Below are positions 17,381-26,007 of a stretch of DNA of 64,000 nt, piece after piece. Where the stretch lies: NCBI GenBank assembly GCA_963747735.1, contig CAVVGE010000019.1, positions 1 through 64,000 of the forward strand, given 5' to 3'. Origin of the DNA: AP-15 sp963747735 (GTDB lineage: Bacteria > Pseudomonadota > Alphaproteobacteria > ATCC43930 > CGMCC-115725). Position 1 is the stretch's first letter. Each line of letters opens with the position of its first letter. The notes beneath the pieces are model-generated. The model searched no databases and was not told where the DNA came from. It was given only the letters and a program-made list of their open reading frames with translations. The translations under genes and the position numbers were made by a program.

Positions 17381-18544
17381 TTGTTTCCCACCCTGTCCGA
17401 CGAGCAGCGCCGGTTTGTGACGACCGTGCGCGAGCTGGCGCAGAGCGAGTTTCGCGCCCGCGCCGGCGACTATATGGATGGCACCTTCCCATGGCCGAAC
17501 ATGCGCGCGCTGGCGGAGCTGGGCGTGCTCGGCATGGCGGTGCCCGAGGAGTATGGCGGGCTCGGCCTGCCGGTGCTCGATACCGCGCTGGTGCTCGAGG
17601 AGATCGCCAAGGTTTGCTATGTGACGGCGATGGCGGTCTTGGGCGAGGTCGGGGTGCAGGCCCGGATCATCGCCACCTATGCGCCCGAGCCGATCAAGCG
17701 GCGCATCTTGCCGGCCGTCGTCAGCGGCGATTGCATCCTGGCGATCTGCATGACCGAGCCCGACGCCGGCACCGATGTCGCCAATTACAAGACCAATGTC
17801 GACCGGGTCGGCAACCGGCTCAAGCTGAACGGCGTCAAGACGCTGATCAGCCGGGCCGAGGAGGCCGGCATGTTTGTCGTCTTCACCCGCATCGACAAGC
17901 AGCCGGGCCGCGACGGCATCGGCTGCGTGCTTGTTGAAAAGGGCATGCCGGGGTTTTCGGTGACCGGCACCTATCACACGATGGGCGGCGAAAATTTGCA
18001 CGAAATCCGCTTTGACGATTGCGAATTGCCGCCCGAAAACCTGGTTCTGGAAGACGGCTTTCGCAAACTCTTGTCGGCGTTCAACACCCAACGCTGCCTC
18101 AATCCTTCAATCTCGCTCGGGCTGGCCGAGGGGGCGCTCGAAGAAGCGGTCAAATACGTCAAGGAGCGCCGCGCCTTTGGCCGCGCGATCGCCGATTTCC
18201 AGGGCATGCGCTGGAAGATCGCCGAGATGTACCGCGACATCGAGGCGAGCCGGTCGATCCTCTACCGCGCCTGCGCCTCTGCCGACCCGTTCCCCGACCC
18301 GCTGCTCGCCGCGGTCGCGAAGGCAACCTGCAACGAGATGGCGCTGCGCGTGACCAGCGAAGCGATCCAGGTGCATGGCGGCTACGGCTTCACCGACGAG
18401 TTCCCGGTTTCCCGCTTCTACCGCGGCGCGCGCTACGGCACCTTGGGCGGCGGCACCACCGAGACGCTGAAGGATCTGATCGGCCGCCGCGTGCTGGCCG
18501 GCCTCGACCCCGCCGACGGCATCCTCGGCCTCGGCATGTTCTGA
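17381..18544 (+). CDS. Acyl-CoA dehydrogenase family protein
   Basis: 387-residue FAD-dependent acyl-CoA dehydrogenase. Domains in order: N-terminal helical (LSDEQRRFVTTVRELA), middle beta (CMTEPDAGTDVANY, the FAD/substrate segment), and C-terminal helical (RRAFGRAIADFQGMRWKIAEM; VHGGYGFTDEFPVSRFYR). The usual catalytic-loop YEGT is replaced by GGGTTE, as in subfamilies where the base Glu lies elsewhere. The best start is a TTG at 17381 with GAGGAAAG upstream. Substrate unknown; the enoyl-CoA hydratase nearby could be a partner. Confidence 0.92.
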   Translation: MFPTLSDEQRRFVTTVRELAQSEFRARAGDYMDGTFPWPNMRALAELGVLGMAVPEEYGGLGLPVLDTALVLEEIAKVCYVTAMAVLGEVGVQARIIATYAPEPIKRRILPAVVSGDCILAICMTEPDAGTDVANYKTNVDRVGNRLKLNGVKTLISRAEEAGMFVVFTRIDKQPGRDGIGCVLVEKGMPGFSVTGTYHTMGGENLHEIRFDDCELPPENLVLEDGFRKLLSAFNTQRCLNPSISLGLAEGALEEAVKYVKERRAFGRAIADFQGMRWKIAEMYRDIEASRSILYRACASADPFPDPLLAAVAKATCNEMALRVTSEAIQVHGGYGFTDEFPVSRFYRGARYGTLGGGTTETLKDLIGRRVLAGLDPADGILGLGMF

Positions 18545-18556
18545 AGGAGAGAAGCG

Positions 18557-18961
18557 ATGAAGGTCACCGGAGGCTGCCATTGCGGGCAGATCGGCTTTGC
18601 GGCTGAGATCGACCCGGCCCAGGTCAGGATTTGCCACTGCACCGACTGCCAGACCCTGTCCGGCTCGGCTTTCCGGGTCAATGTCGCCAGCCTGCCCGGC
18701 ACTTTCGCGCTGACCAGCGGGACGCCGAAGGTCTACATCAAAACCGCCGAGAGCGGGAACCAGCGGGCGCACGCCTTCTGCCCCGATTGCGGCACCCCGC
18801 TCTGGGCCACCGCCCCCGGCCCCAATCCGGCTTCCTACGGGCTGCGCGTCGGCACCCTCGACTGCCGCGCGCAGCTCGCCCCGGCGCGGCAAGGCTGGTG
18901 CCGCTCAGCCTTGCCCTGGTCGATGGATTTGCGCGGGCTGGAGCGCAGGGAACGGCAGTAG
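18557..18961 (+). CDS. GFA family (CENP-V/GFA domain) protein
   Basis: 134-residue zinc protein of the glutathione-dependent formaldehyde-activating (Gfa)/CENP-V fold. Cysteine pattern is complete: GGCHCG near the N-terminus, ICHCTDC, and FCPDCGTPLW, which bind two zinc ions. Twelve bases after the acyl-CoA dehydrogenase with AAGGAGAG upstream, so the two are likely co-transcribed. Family members are often annotated as aldehyde-activating enzymes, but most have no proven activity. Confidence 0.88.
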   Translation: MKVTGGCHCGQIGFAAEIDPAQVRICHCTDCQTLSGSAFRVNVASLPGTFALTSGTPKVYIKTAESGNQRAHAFCPDCGTPLWATAPGPNPASYGLRVGTLDCRAQLAPARQGWCRSALPWSMDLRGLERRERQ

Positions 18962-18973
18962 CTGCCGTGGCCG

Positions 18974-19444
18974 TTATTTCGCTGCTTCCTCATAGGCGAG
19001 ATAGCGAATGATTTTCCAGCCGCCGTCGGGCTGGCGGTGGAAGATGTCGATTCCCGGTTCGGTCGTATCGATATCAGGCTGACCGGGGCGCGACGTGGTC
19101 ACGTGCCAGGTAAGCCGCACCACGGCAAGATCGCCAGAGACCAGGATCTCCTTGATGTCGAAGGCATAACGCAGGCGCGTCGCCGGGTCGGCGAGGGCAC
19201 GTTCGAGGCGGTCGCAGATGGCGCGATAGCTCTGCTCGGGCAGGCCGCGAAAGTCGTAGCGCAGATCCGGCGAAAAGAGGTCGCAGATCGCGGCGGTGTC
19301 GCGCGTGTTGAAGGCGGCGGTCCACTGCGCCAGCGCGGCCCGGATTGCGGCCGCCCCCTGATTGGGATCGGCCATCGCGGTCGACGACATCACCGCCCAG
19401 CAGACGACCGGCATGGCCAACCATCGAACGGCAGTTTCGATCAT
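18974..19444 (-). CDS. Secreted SnoaL/NTF2-like protein
   Basis: 156 residues from the ATG at 19444, with a signal peptide (WLAMPVVCWAVMSSTAMA). The mature part reads AIRAALAQWTAAFNTRDTAA then FSPDLRYDF, VSGDLAVVRLTWHV and GWKIIRYLAYE, the pattern of SnoaL-like or DUF4440-type NTF2 folds. The frame extends upstream to 19585, but that part would overlap the divergent TPR gene. Function unknown. Confidence 0.8.
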   Translation of the reverse strand: MIETAVRWLAMPVVCWAVMSSTAMADPNQGAAAIRAALAQWTAAFNTRDTAAICDLFSPDLRYDFRGLPEQSYRAICDRLERALADPATRLRYAFDIKEILVSGDLAVVRLTWHVTTSRPGQPDIDTTEPGIDIFHRQPDGGWKIIRYLAYEEAAK

Positions 19445-19577
19445 CTGCAAACGTATCCCCAAACTCCGATCGCCGCCTGCCGAGCCGTCCGGCACGGCGC
19501 GCGCAAACTTTGATTTGAACACAAAGCCCGCATGGCCGACCATAACGATCGGCGCTTTGCAAAGAGTGGGAAGAACC

Positions 19578-20900
19578 ATGATCAAGGACGCGCAAGGGCA
19601 CGACCTTTCCGGCGCGACCGCTGAGGCCGTTGATGCCTACGACGAGGCCGTACGGGCGTTCAACCTGGTTCACGGCGACGCAGTCGGGCTGTTCGACAAG
19701 GCGCGTGAAACGGCGCCCGGCTGCGCGATGCCGCATCTGGCAAAGGCCTGGGTGTTTGCGCTGGCCAACGATCCCGTTCTCCTGAGCCAGGCCCGGCCGT
19801 TGGTCGAGACCGCCCGGTCGCTCGGTCTGAACGAACGCGAGCAGGCCCACCTCGCGGCACTCGCCAATTTGGTCGAGGGCGGGCGCGCCGCCGCCGTTGC
19901 GGTGCTCGACCGCCATTTGATGCGCTACCCGTTCGATCTCGTCGCCCACCAGGCGGCGGCGCTGATGGACGGGTTCCTCGGTCGCTTCCCCTGGATTCGT
20001 GAGCGTTCGGCGCGCGCCCTGCCCTTCTGGTCCAAGGATCAGCCGGGCTATGCCACCCTGTTGGCGTTCCACGGGTTCGGGTCGGAGGAGGCGGGCGACT
20101 ATGCCCGCGCCGAGGACGAGTCGCGCGAGGCCGCCGCGCTCGAGCCGTTGAGCTTCTGGCCGCACCATACCGTCGCCCATGTCATGGAGATGACCGGGCG
20201 GCCGGAAGACGGGCTCGGCTGGATGGCGGCGCGCGAGGCGCTGTGGTCGGGTCCCGGCCACATGAACGAGGTGCACATCTGGTGGCACAAGGCGCTCTTC
20301 CACCTCGAGCTCGGGCAATACGGCGCCGCGCTGGCGCTCTATGACGGCCCGATCCGCGCGACGCAGCGCCCGCTCGCGCTCAGCCTGACCAACGCTTCGG
20401 CGCTGCTGTGGCGTCTCGACACGCTCGGCTGCGACATCGGCGACCGCTGGCAGGAGCAGGCTGACCTGTGGCAAGGCCATGCCGATGGAAAATGTCTGGT
20501 CTTCGCCGATATTCACGCGGCGATGGCCGAATTGCGTTCGGGCCGCGAAGAGCTGGTCGAACGCCGCCTCGCGGCAATGCGGGAGACCGCGGCGAGCGAT
20601 GTCGAGGCGGCCAGCCTCTATCGCACCGTCGGCATACCGATTGTCGAAGGCCTCGCCGCCTTCCATCGCGGCGCCTGGGCGGAAGCCATCGAAGCGCTGC
20701 TCCCAGTCCGCATCGGCTTATGGCAAATCGGCGGAAGCCACGCGCAACGCGACGTCGTCAGCTGGACGCTGTGCGAGGCGGCGATCCGCTGCGGCCAGCG
20801 TGACATCGCGCTCTCCCTTGCTTATGAGCGCGCCGCTGACCGCCCCCGAAGCGTCCCCAACCGACGCTTCCTCGGCTATGCAGAAGCGATCGCAAGCTGA
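19578..20900 (+). CDS. TPR-containing protein, TTC38-like
   Basis: 440 residues resembling the TTC38 family of tetratricopeptide proteins. Helical repeats can be followed: VDAYDEAVRAFNLVHGDAVG, LFDKARETAPGCAMPHLAKA, YALA-type segments, then WPHHTVAHVMEMTGRPEDGL and EVHIWWHKALFHLELGQYGA. The last two, with conserved His and Trp, are typical of TTC38. No signal peptide. Role unknown. The following 272 bases are AT-richer and hold no gene I can support. Confidence 0.82.
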   Translation: MIKDAQGHDLSGATAEAVDAYDEAVRAFNLVHGDAVGLFDKARETAPGCAMPHLAKAWVFALANDPVLLSQARPLVETARSLGLNEREQAHLAALANLVEGGRAAAVAVLDRHLMRYPFDLVAHQAAALMDGFLGRFPWIRERSARALPFWSKDQPGYATLLAFHGFGSEEAGDYARAEDESREAAALEPLSFWPHHTVAHVMEMTGRPEDGLGWMAAREALWSGPGHMNEVHIWWHKALFHLELGQYGAALALYDGPIRATQRPLALSLTNASALLWRLDTLGCDIGDRWQEQADLWQGHADGKCLVFADIHAAMAELRSGREELVERRLAAMRETAASDVEAASLYRTVGIPIVEGLAAFHRGAWAEAIEALLPVRIGLWQIGGSHAQRDVVSWTLCEAAIRCGQRDIALSLAYERAADRPRSVPNRRFLGYAEAIAS

Positions 20901-21172
20901 TTGCAGTTACCGCAATGTTTCTGCGAAGGCGCATCACGTAACAGGTCGGCAACCACATTGTTGCCATTATAGCATGATACACTTACGAAAAATCGGTCGG
21001 AAGATACCGTGCCGATTGGTCGGAGGATCCAGGTCTGGGCAAACAGCAAAGCACAACGGCGAGATCAAAAGATGACCTATGAGTAGCGAAGGGTGGGGCT
21101 CGCTGCCTGATCTCAATCAGATAAAACAGGTAAAGCAGGCGGTGACGGGGGTCGGAGGATCCGACGCTCCAC

Positions 21173-21940
21173 TCAGCTGGGAGCGACCGTGGTGCCGCCG
21201 TCGACGACGATCGTCTGACCGGTGATGTAGGCGCCGGCAGGCGCGGCCAGCATCAGCGCGACCCCGGCGATGTCATCGGGCTCGCCCAGGCGCTTCAGAA
21301 GGGTGCCGGCCTCGCGCGCGGCGCGGCGGGCCGGGTCTTCGTAGAGGACGCGGGCAAATTGCGTCGTCACGACGCTTGGCGCGATGCAGTTGACGCGCAC
21401 ATTGTCCGGGCCCCATTCGGCGGCGAGGTTGCGGCACAGCGCGTAATCGGCCGATTTGGTGACGCCGTACATGCCGAGCATCGTGCTCGCCCGCAACGCC
21501 GCGGTCGAGATGATGAAGATGATCGCGCCGTCGCGCCGCTGTCGCATATCCGGCGCCACCATCCGCGACAGCCACAGATTGCTCAGGACGTTGTTGACCA
21601 TCATCCGCTCGAACAGCTCGTCGGTCAGATCTTCGAGCGAGCCGTAATGCGGGTTGATCGCGGCGTTGCAGACGAGGATGTCGGTCCGGCCCCATGCCTC
21701 GCGCGTCTTCGCGACCAGGTTTTCGAGCTGCGCCTTGTCCGAAATCCGCGCGGTCACCGCAATCGCCTCGCCGCCCTTGGCGCGGATCGCCGCCGCCGCT
21801 TCGTCGCATGGCCCGGCGTTGCGCGCCGAGATCACGACCTTTGCGCCGGCTTCGGCAAAGGCCTCGGCGATCGCCCGGCCGATGCCGCGGCTCGACCCGG
21901 TGACGATCGCGACCTTGCCGGTGAGGTCGAAGAGCTTCAT
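21173..21940 (-). CDS. SDR family NAD(P)-dependent oxidoreductase
   Basis: 255-residue classical short-chain dehydrogenase. Cofactor motif TGSSRGIG at residues 14-21, CNAAIN at 91-96, catalytic Ser145, Tyr158 and Lys162 (YGVTK), and the C-terminal YITGQTIVVDGG. The substrate is not evident; relatives include 3-oxoacyl reductases and alcohol dehydrogenases of acyl-CoA pathways. It lies close to the CoxIV-like gene and purN on the same strand. Confidence 0.92.
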   Translation of the reverse strand: MKLFDLTGKVAIVTGSSRGIGRAIAEAFAEAGAKVVISARNAGPCDEAAAAIRAKGGEAIAVTARISDKAQLENLVAKTREAWGRTDILVCNAAINPHYGSLEDLTDELFERMMVNNVLSNLWLSRMVAPDMRQRRDGAIIFIISTAALRASTMLGMYGVTKSADYALCRNLAAEWGPDNVRVNCIAPSVVTTQFARVLYEDPARRAAREAGTLLKRLGEPDDIAGVALMLAAPAGAYITGQTIVVDGGTTVAPS

Positions 21941-21950
21941 CGCGGGCGTG

Positions 21951-22076
21951 TCACAACAGAAAGATCGCCATCAGGATCAGCAGGATCACCATGAAGGCGA
22001 GCGAGTATTTGATCAGGCGGGTGAAGCGGAACCACGTCTGACGACGCCATTCGAAATCGGGATCGATCGCCGTCAT
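21951..22076 (-). CDS. aa3-type cytochrome c oxidase subunit IV-like small membrane protein
   Basis: 41 residues from the ATG at 22076. A short polar N-terminus with WRRQTWFRFTRLIKYS leads into one hydrophobic helix (LAFMVILLILMAIFLL). This matches the bacterial aa3-oxidase subunit IV family (one helix, TW-x-x-F-x-K/R...KYS) of alphaproteobacteria. Oxidase genes are not in this window, so it is an orphan copy, as is common in the class. Easily missed because of its size. Confidence 0.75.
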   Translation of the reverse strand: MTAIDPDFEWRRQTWFRFTRLIKYSLAFMVILLILMAIFLL

Positions 22077-22114
22077 GATCTCCTCTCGCTGGGCAGCCGG
22101 CGCGCAGGTATAGC

Positions 22115-22789
22115 CTAACCGCCGGTCGATACAAGAGCCTGAGCGAGGGAGCCGCACGGGTTGAGCGCCCAGCCTTCGGGCGCCCGCCCGCCATCGATCT
22201 CGACCTTGCCGCCGACCACCCGGACCCGCCCCTCGGCGATCAGCCGCAGCGCCATCGGGTAAAGGCAATGCTCGGCTTCGAGAATGCGCGCCGACAGGCT
22301 CGCTTCGTCGTCCGCGGCACGGACCGGCACCACGGCTTGGCCGATGATCGGACCGGTATCGGTCTCGGGGCGGACGAAATGCACGGTGCAGCCGGCAAAG
22401 CGCACCCCGGCGGCGAGCGCCTGGCGCTGGGCGTGCAACCCGGGAAACGCCGGCAGCAGCGAGGGATGGATGTTCACCATACGGTCCCGCCACGCCTCGA
22501 CAAAGCGGTCGTCGAGCAGCCGCATAAAGCCGGCCAGGCAGACAAGCTCGGCCCCGGCGCGGCACAGCAGGCCCTCGGCTTCGGCAGCAAACGCCGGGCG
22601 CTCGAGATGCGACACCACGGCATGCGGAATGCCGGCGGAAGCGGCATGGCGGAGACCCGGCGCCTCGACGCGGTTGCTGATGACGAGAACGATTTCGGCC
22701 GGGAAATCGTGCGCGGCGCAGGCATCGATCAGCGCCCGCAAGTTCGAGCCGCGACCCGAGATCAGCACCGCCACCCCCAGCTTCGCCAT
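22115..22789 (-). CDS. purN: Phosphoribosylglycinamide formyltransferase
   Basis: PurN transfers a formyl group from 10-formyl-THF to GAR in purine synthesis. Key sequence: VLISGRGSNLRALIDAC at the N-terminus, LAGFMRLL, the NIHPSLLPAFPG catalytic segment (Asn-His), and HFVRPETDTGPIIGQ with catalytic Asp. ATG at 22789 gives 224 residues; GGAGG sits only two bases before it, so the start may be slightly different (in-frame GTG 22792 or TTG 22807). The usual partner purM is absent beside it, although the genes across the divergent region are the ones that often flank purMN in alphaproteobacteria. Confidence 0.95.
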   Translation of the reverse strand: MAKLGVAVLISGRGSNLRALIDACAAHDFPAEIVLVISNRVEAPGLRHAASAGIPHAVVSHLERPAFAAEAEGLLCRAGAELVCLAGFMRLLDDRFVEAWRDRMVNIHPSLLPAFPGLHAQRQALAAGVRFAGCTVHFVRPETDTGPIIGQAVVPVRAADDEASLSARILEAEHCLYPMALRLIAEGRVRVVGGKVEIDGGRAPEGWALNPCGSLAQALVSTGG

Positions 22790-22908
22790 CACCTCCCCAC
22801 CCGCCAAACGGTGCTTCGGCTGCCGATGGCGTCCTCACATAAACTGCGATATGACCGCGCAATCATAATGGGACAGCACGCAAAATATCGGGTCGGAGGC
22901 GGTTTGCA

Positions 22909-24054
22909 ATGAATTCGCCGCGGATGCCGGCGATGCGACAAAGCCGGGCCGGCCTGAGCGCCGCCGGCGCCGCGCTGCTGCTGATCACGGTGCTGCTGCG
23001 CGCGGGGCCGATCCTCGCCGACGACCAGCCGGATCCATACACCGCAACCGTCAAAGTCGATGCCACGGCCGACAACGCCGCCGATGCGCGCCGGCTGGCG
23101 CAAATCGACGGCCAGCGGCGCGCGCTCGATGCGGTGATCGCGCAGCTGTCCGGCTCGACCGACACCTCGAAGCTGCCCAAGCTCGACGACAACGCCGTCA
23201 CCAACCTCGTCGACAGCTTCGAGGTAGCGCACGAGCATATGTCGGCGGTGCGTTACCTGGCCGATTACACCTTTCATTTCCGACCAGCGAGAATTCGCCG
23301 ATTGATGCACGATGCTGGAATCGGCCGCACCGAAATCGCCGGCAAGCCGGTCGTGCTTCTTCCCGTGTACAAAGATGCCGGCTCGGCGGTGCTTTGGGAC
23401 GACCCGAACCCTTGGCGCGAAGCTTGGGCAAAGCGCCCCGCCGGTTCTGGAGCGACGCGCCTTGCCGTTCCGCTCGGCGGCGTAGCAGATCTGAGCGTGA
23501 TCGACGCGCAGCAGGCGCTTTCCGGCGATTCTGGAGCGCTCGCGGCGATCGCCCAGAACAACGGTGGAAGCGAGGCTATCGTCGTGTCGGCCACGACGCA
23601 GCGACAGGGCAACGAGCTCACCAGCCTTGCCCTCAGCATCAAGCGCTACAAGGAAGGCCATCTCGCCAATTCGGGGAACGAAACGATCGATGCGCGACCC
23701 GGGGAAAGCGAGAGTGCTTTGATCAGCCGAGCAGCCGATGCGATCGCCGCTTCGATCGAAAGCGGCACGGGCAAGCTCGCCACCACGGATTCCGACCAAG
23801 CAGCGAGCATGACGGTGACGGTCCCGATTACCGGCCTCGGCGAATGGATCGAGATGCGTCGGCGGCTGGCCGCCGTACCGGCTATACGCAAGATAGAGCT
23901 GCTGTCGCTGAGCCGTCGCGAGGCGAAGATCGCGATCAACTATCAGGGCACACCCGACCAGCTGAAATCGAGTCTCGCCGAGGCCGATCTCGACCTTGGC
24001 GGCAGCGATCCCTCATGGCAGCTTCAGCCTGCGAGCGCCGCCGGCAGCCGCTGA
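22909..24054 (+). CDS. DUF2066 domain-containing exported protein
   Basis: 381 residues with an N-terminal hydrophobic leader (GLSAAGAALLLITVLL) and cleavage near ILA-DD. The DUF2066 hallmark is in YTATVKVDATADNAADARR followed by ALDAVIAQLSG and YLADYTFHFRPARIRRLM. Function unknown. In alphaproteobacteria it commonly stands upstream of a CDP-alcohol phosphatidyltransferase and hda, as here, so the order is conserved even though the role is not known. Confidence 0.85.
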   Translation: MNSPRMPAMRQSRAGLSAAGAALLLITVLLRAGPILADDQPDPYTATVKVDATADNAADARRLAQIDGQRRALDAVIAQLSGSTDTSKLPKLDDNAVTNLVDSFEVAHEHMSAVRYLADYTFHFRPARIRRLMHDAGIGRTEIAGKPVVLLPVYKDAGSAVLWDDPNPWREAWAKRPAGSGATRLAVPLGGVADLSVIDAQQALSGDSGALAAIAQNNGGSEAIVVSATTQRQGNELTSLALSIKRYKEGHLANSGNETIDARPGESESALISRAADAIAASIESGTGKLATTDSDQAASMTVTVPITGLGEWIEMRRRLAAVPAIRKIELLSLSRREAKIAINYQGTPDQLKSSLAEADLDLGGSDPSWQLQPASAAGSR

Positions 24055-24093
24055 CCGCGTTCGGACAAGCGATGTCGGGAACCTCACAGAGCC

Positions 24094-24660
24094 ATGACGA
24101 TGAGCCGCCTCGGGCTCAACCTTCCCAACCTGATCACTCTGGCGCGGCTGCTGATCGTCCCGCTCGCGATCTGGCTCATTCTCGACGCGCGTTATGGCGC
24201 GGCGTTCTGGATATTTGTCGTCGCCGGCGTCTCCGATGGGCTCGACGGCTTTATCGCAAAGCGCTTCGACCGGCGTACCCGGCTCGGCGCCTTGCTCGAC
24301 CCGATCGCCGACAAGACGCTGCTCGTCAGCGTCTATGTCACGCTCGGCTGGGCCGGCGCGCTGCCCAAATGGATCGTGATCCTCGTGGTGTTCCGCGACG
24401 TGATGATCATCGGCGGCTTTGTGCTGATCCAGGCAATGGCCGCGCCCAAGCGCTACGATCCGCTCTATATCAGCAAGCTCAACACCGCCGCCCAGATCAT
24501 CCTGGTGGGCTTCATCTTGGCGCGGCTCGGGATCGGAGCCGATGCCCCTTCGGCAACGATGATCTTGGTTCTCGCCGTGGCGGTCACAACGGTGCTGTCG
24601 GGGCTCTCTTACCTCGTGCGATGGGCGCGGATTCTCGCAAGCGCCGAGCAGGCATGGTAG
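24094..24660 (+). CDS. CDP-alcohol phosphatidyltransferase family protein (PgsA-like)
   Basis: 188-residue integral membrane enzyme that swaps CMP of CDP-diacylglycerol for an alcohol. The complete CDP-OH-P motif is present: SDGLDGFIAKR ... LGALLDPIADK (D-G-x2-D-G-x2-A-K-R-x8-G-x3-D-x3-D). About five hydrophobic segments. The acceptor (glycerol phosphate or other) is not determined by the motif. It is 40 bases after DUF2066 and 14 bases before hda. Confidence 0.9.
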   Translation: MTMSRLGLNLPNLITLARLLIVPLAIWLILDARYGAAFWIFVVAGVSDGLDGFIAKRFDRRTRLGALLDPIADKTLLVSVYVTLGWAGALPKWIVILVVFRDVMIIGGFVLIQAMAAPKRYDPLYISKLNTAAQIILVGFILARLGIGADAPSATMILVLAVAVTTVLSGLSYLVRWARILASAEQAW

Positions 24661-24673
24661 GACGCTCGGCGGC

Positions 24674-25381
24674 ATGCGGCATCGAGCGGTGAGCCAGGAA
24701 GTTTTCGACTTCTGGCCGCGGGCCGCGTCGGGTCGCTCCGACTTTTTTGTTTCCGCCAGCAACCAGGCGGCAATCGAGTGGATCGAGCGGTGGCCGGCTT
24801 GGCCGACACCGGCGCTCCTGCTGCACGGCCCGGAGGGCTGCGGCAAAACTCACCTCGTCCAGATTTGGCAAGAGCGAGCGGGGGCCGGCGTCGCCGTCGC
24901 TGGCGGGCGGCTGAACGAGACCAGCGTGGCGAGCCTCGTCGCGCTCGAAAGCCCTGCGGTCGCCATTGACGATGCCGACCACGCACCGGAGCGCGCCCTG
25001 CTCCATCTCTACAATTTGTGTGTCGAGGGCGGCGGCACGCTGCTGTTGACGGCAAGGCGCCCAGCTGGGCCTTGGCCAATCGGTCTCGCCGATTTGGGCT
25101 CGCGGATGCGCGCTTCGCTCGCGGTCGCGATCGAGGCGCCGGACGACACGCTCCTTTCCGCCGTCTTGATCAAGCAGTTTGCCGACCGCCGGGTGCCGGT
25201 CGCGCCCGATCTGGTCGCTTATTTGCTGGGGCGCATCGAGCGATCGCTTGCTGCCGCAAGGGCGACGGTAGCAGCGCTCGATCGGGCGGCGCTCTCCGGC
25301 CATCGCCCGATTACCACTGCCTTGGCGCGCGCCGTGCTCGGTCACCCTTTCTCATCCGGCAGCGAGTCGGGGGTTACATAG
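24674..25381 (+). CDS. hda: DnaA regulatory inactivator Hda/HdaA
   Basis: 235 residues with a DnaA-like AAA+ fold but no DnaA DNA-binding domain IV. Walker A is GPEGCGKTH; a degenerate Walker B is VAIDDADHA; arginine-finger region near LADLGSRMRAS. The N-terminal QEVFDFWP is in the place of the beta-clamp-binding motif. Family role: with clamp-loaded DNA, stimulates DnaA-ATP hydrolysis to prevent re-initiation. Its end overlaps the convergent sixA gene by 40 bases. Confidence 0.85.
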   Translation: MRHRAVSQEVFDFWPRAASGRSDFFVSASNQAAIEWIERWPAWPTPALLLHGPEGCGKTHLVQIWQERAGAGVAVAGGRLNETSVASLVALESPAVAIDDADHAPERALLHLYNLCVEGGGTLLLTARRPAGPWPIGLADLGSRMRASLAVAIEAPDDTLLSAVLIKQFADRRVPVAPDLVAYLLGRIERSLAAARATVAALDRAALSGHRPITTALARAVLGHPFSSGSESGVT

Positions 25382-25863
25382 TCGGCGAGCTGATGACGGG
25401 AGAGACCGAGGGCCGACCACGGTGCATCGATGCGAAAGCTGGCGCGTGCACCGGTCGGGAACTTGCCGGCGGCGAGTGCCGCGGCGCGGGGTGAGACGGG
25501 ATCGGCGAGCGCGATTGCCAGCTCGTGAAGCCCCGGGTCGTGGCCGACCAGCAGCACGCTGGTCGCAGCTTCGTCCACACGGCACAGGCGGGCGATCAGA
25601 CGGTCGCGATCGGCGAGATAGAGCTCGTCTTCGATCAGCAAGCGGGGCCGGACCGGAAAGCCGGCCAGAACGAGGTCGAGGGTCTCGCGGGTGCGCGCCG
25701 CGCTCGACGAAAGGGCGAGGTCGAGCACACCCACCGCTGCCGGCAGATGCTCGCCGACGCGGCGCGCGGCCTCGCGCCCGCGGCGGCTCAAGGTTCGCTC
25801 GTGATCGCCCAGATCGCTCTTGGCCCGCGCCTTGGCGTGACGCAGCAGGTGCAGCTCGTGCAT
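25342..25863 (-). CDS. SixA-type histidine phosphatase
   Basis: 173 residues of the histidine phosphatase superfamily. R8-H9-A10-K11 carries the phospho-accepting His; a second RHG-like part is LVGHDPGLHELA with the other catalytic His, and SSSAARTRETLDLVL is the conserved middle segment. SixA proteins dephosphorylate histidine phosphotransfer domains, but substrate here is unknown. Convergent to hda and adjacent to ppk1. Confidence 0.88.
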   Translation of the reverse strand: MHELHLLRHAKARAKSDLGDHERTLSRRGREAARRVGEHLPAAVGVLDLALSSSAARTRETLDLVLAGFPVRPRLLIEDELYLADRDRLIARLCRVDEAATSVLLVGHDPGLHELAIALADPVSPRAAALAAGKFPTGARASFRIDAPWSALGLSRHQLADYVTPDSLPDEKG

Positions 25864-26007
25864 GTGCGCTCCTTCCTCCGATTCTCAGGGCGGGCCGGAG
25901 CAAGCGCTTTGCTGCGGCCCTTGGGCGCAGCCTGACCATGACAGGGGCGCTCTTCCGCATTAAGATTGATCCGAGCGGCCGGAATCGCGGCCATCGGGAG
26001 ACCCATA

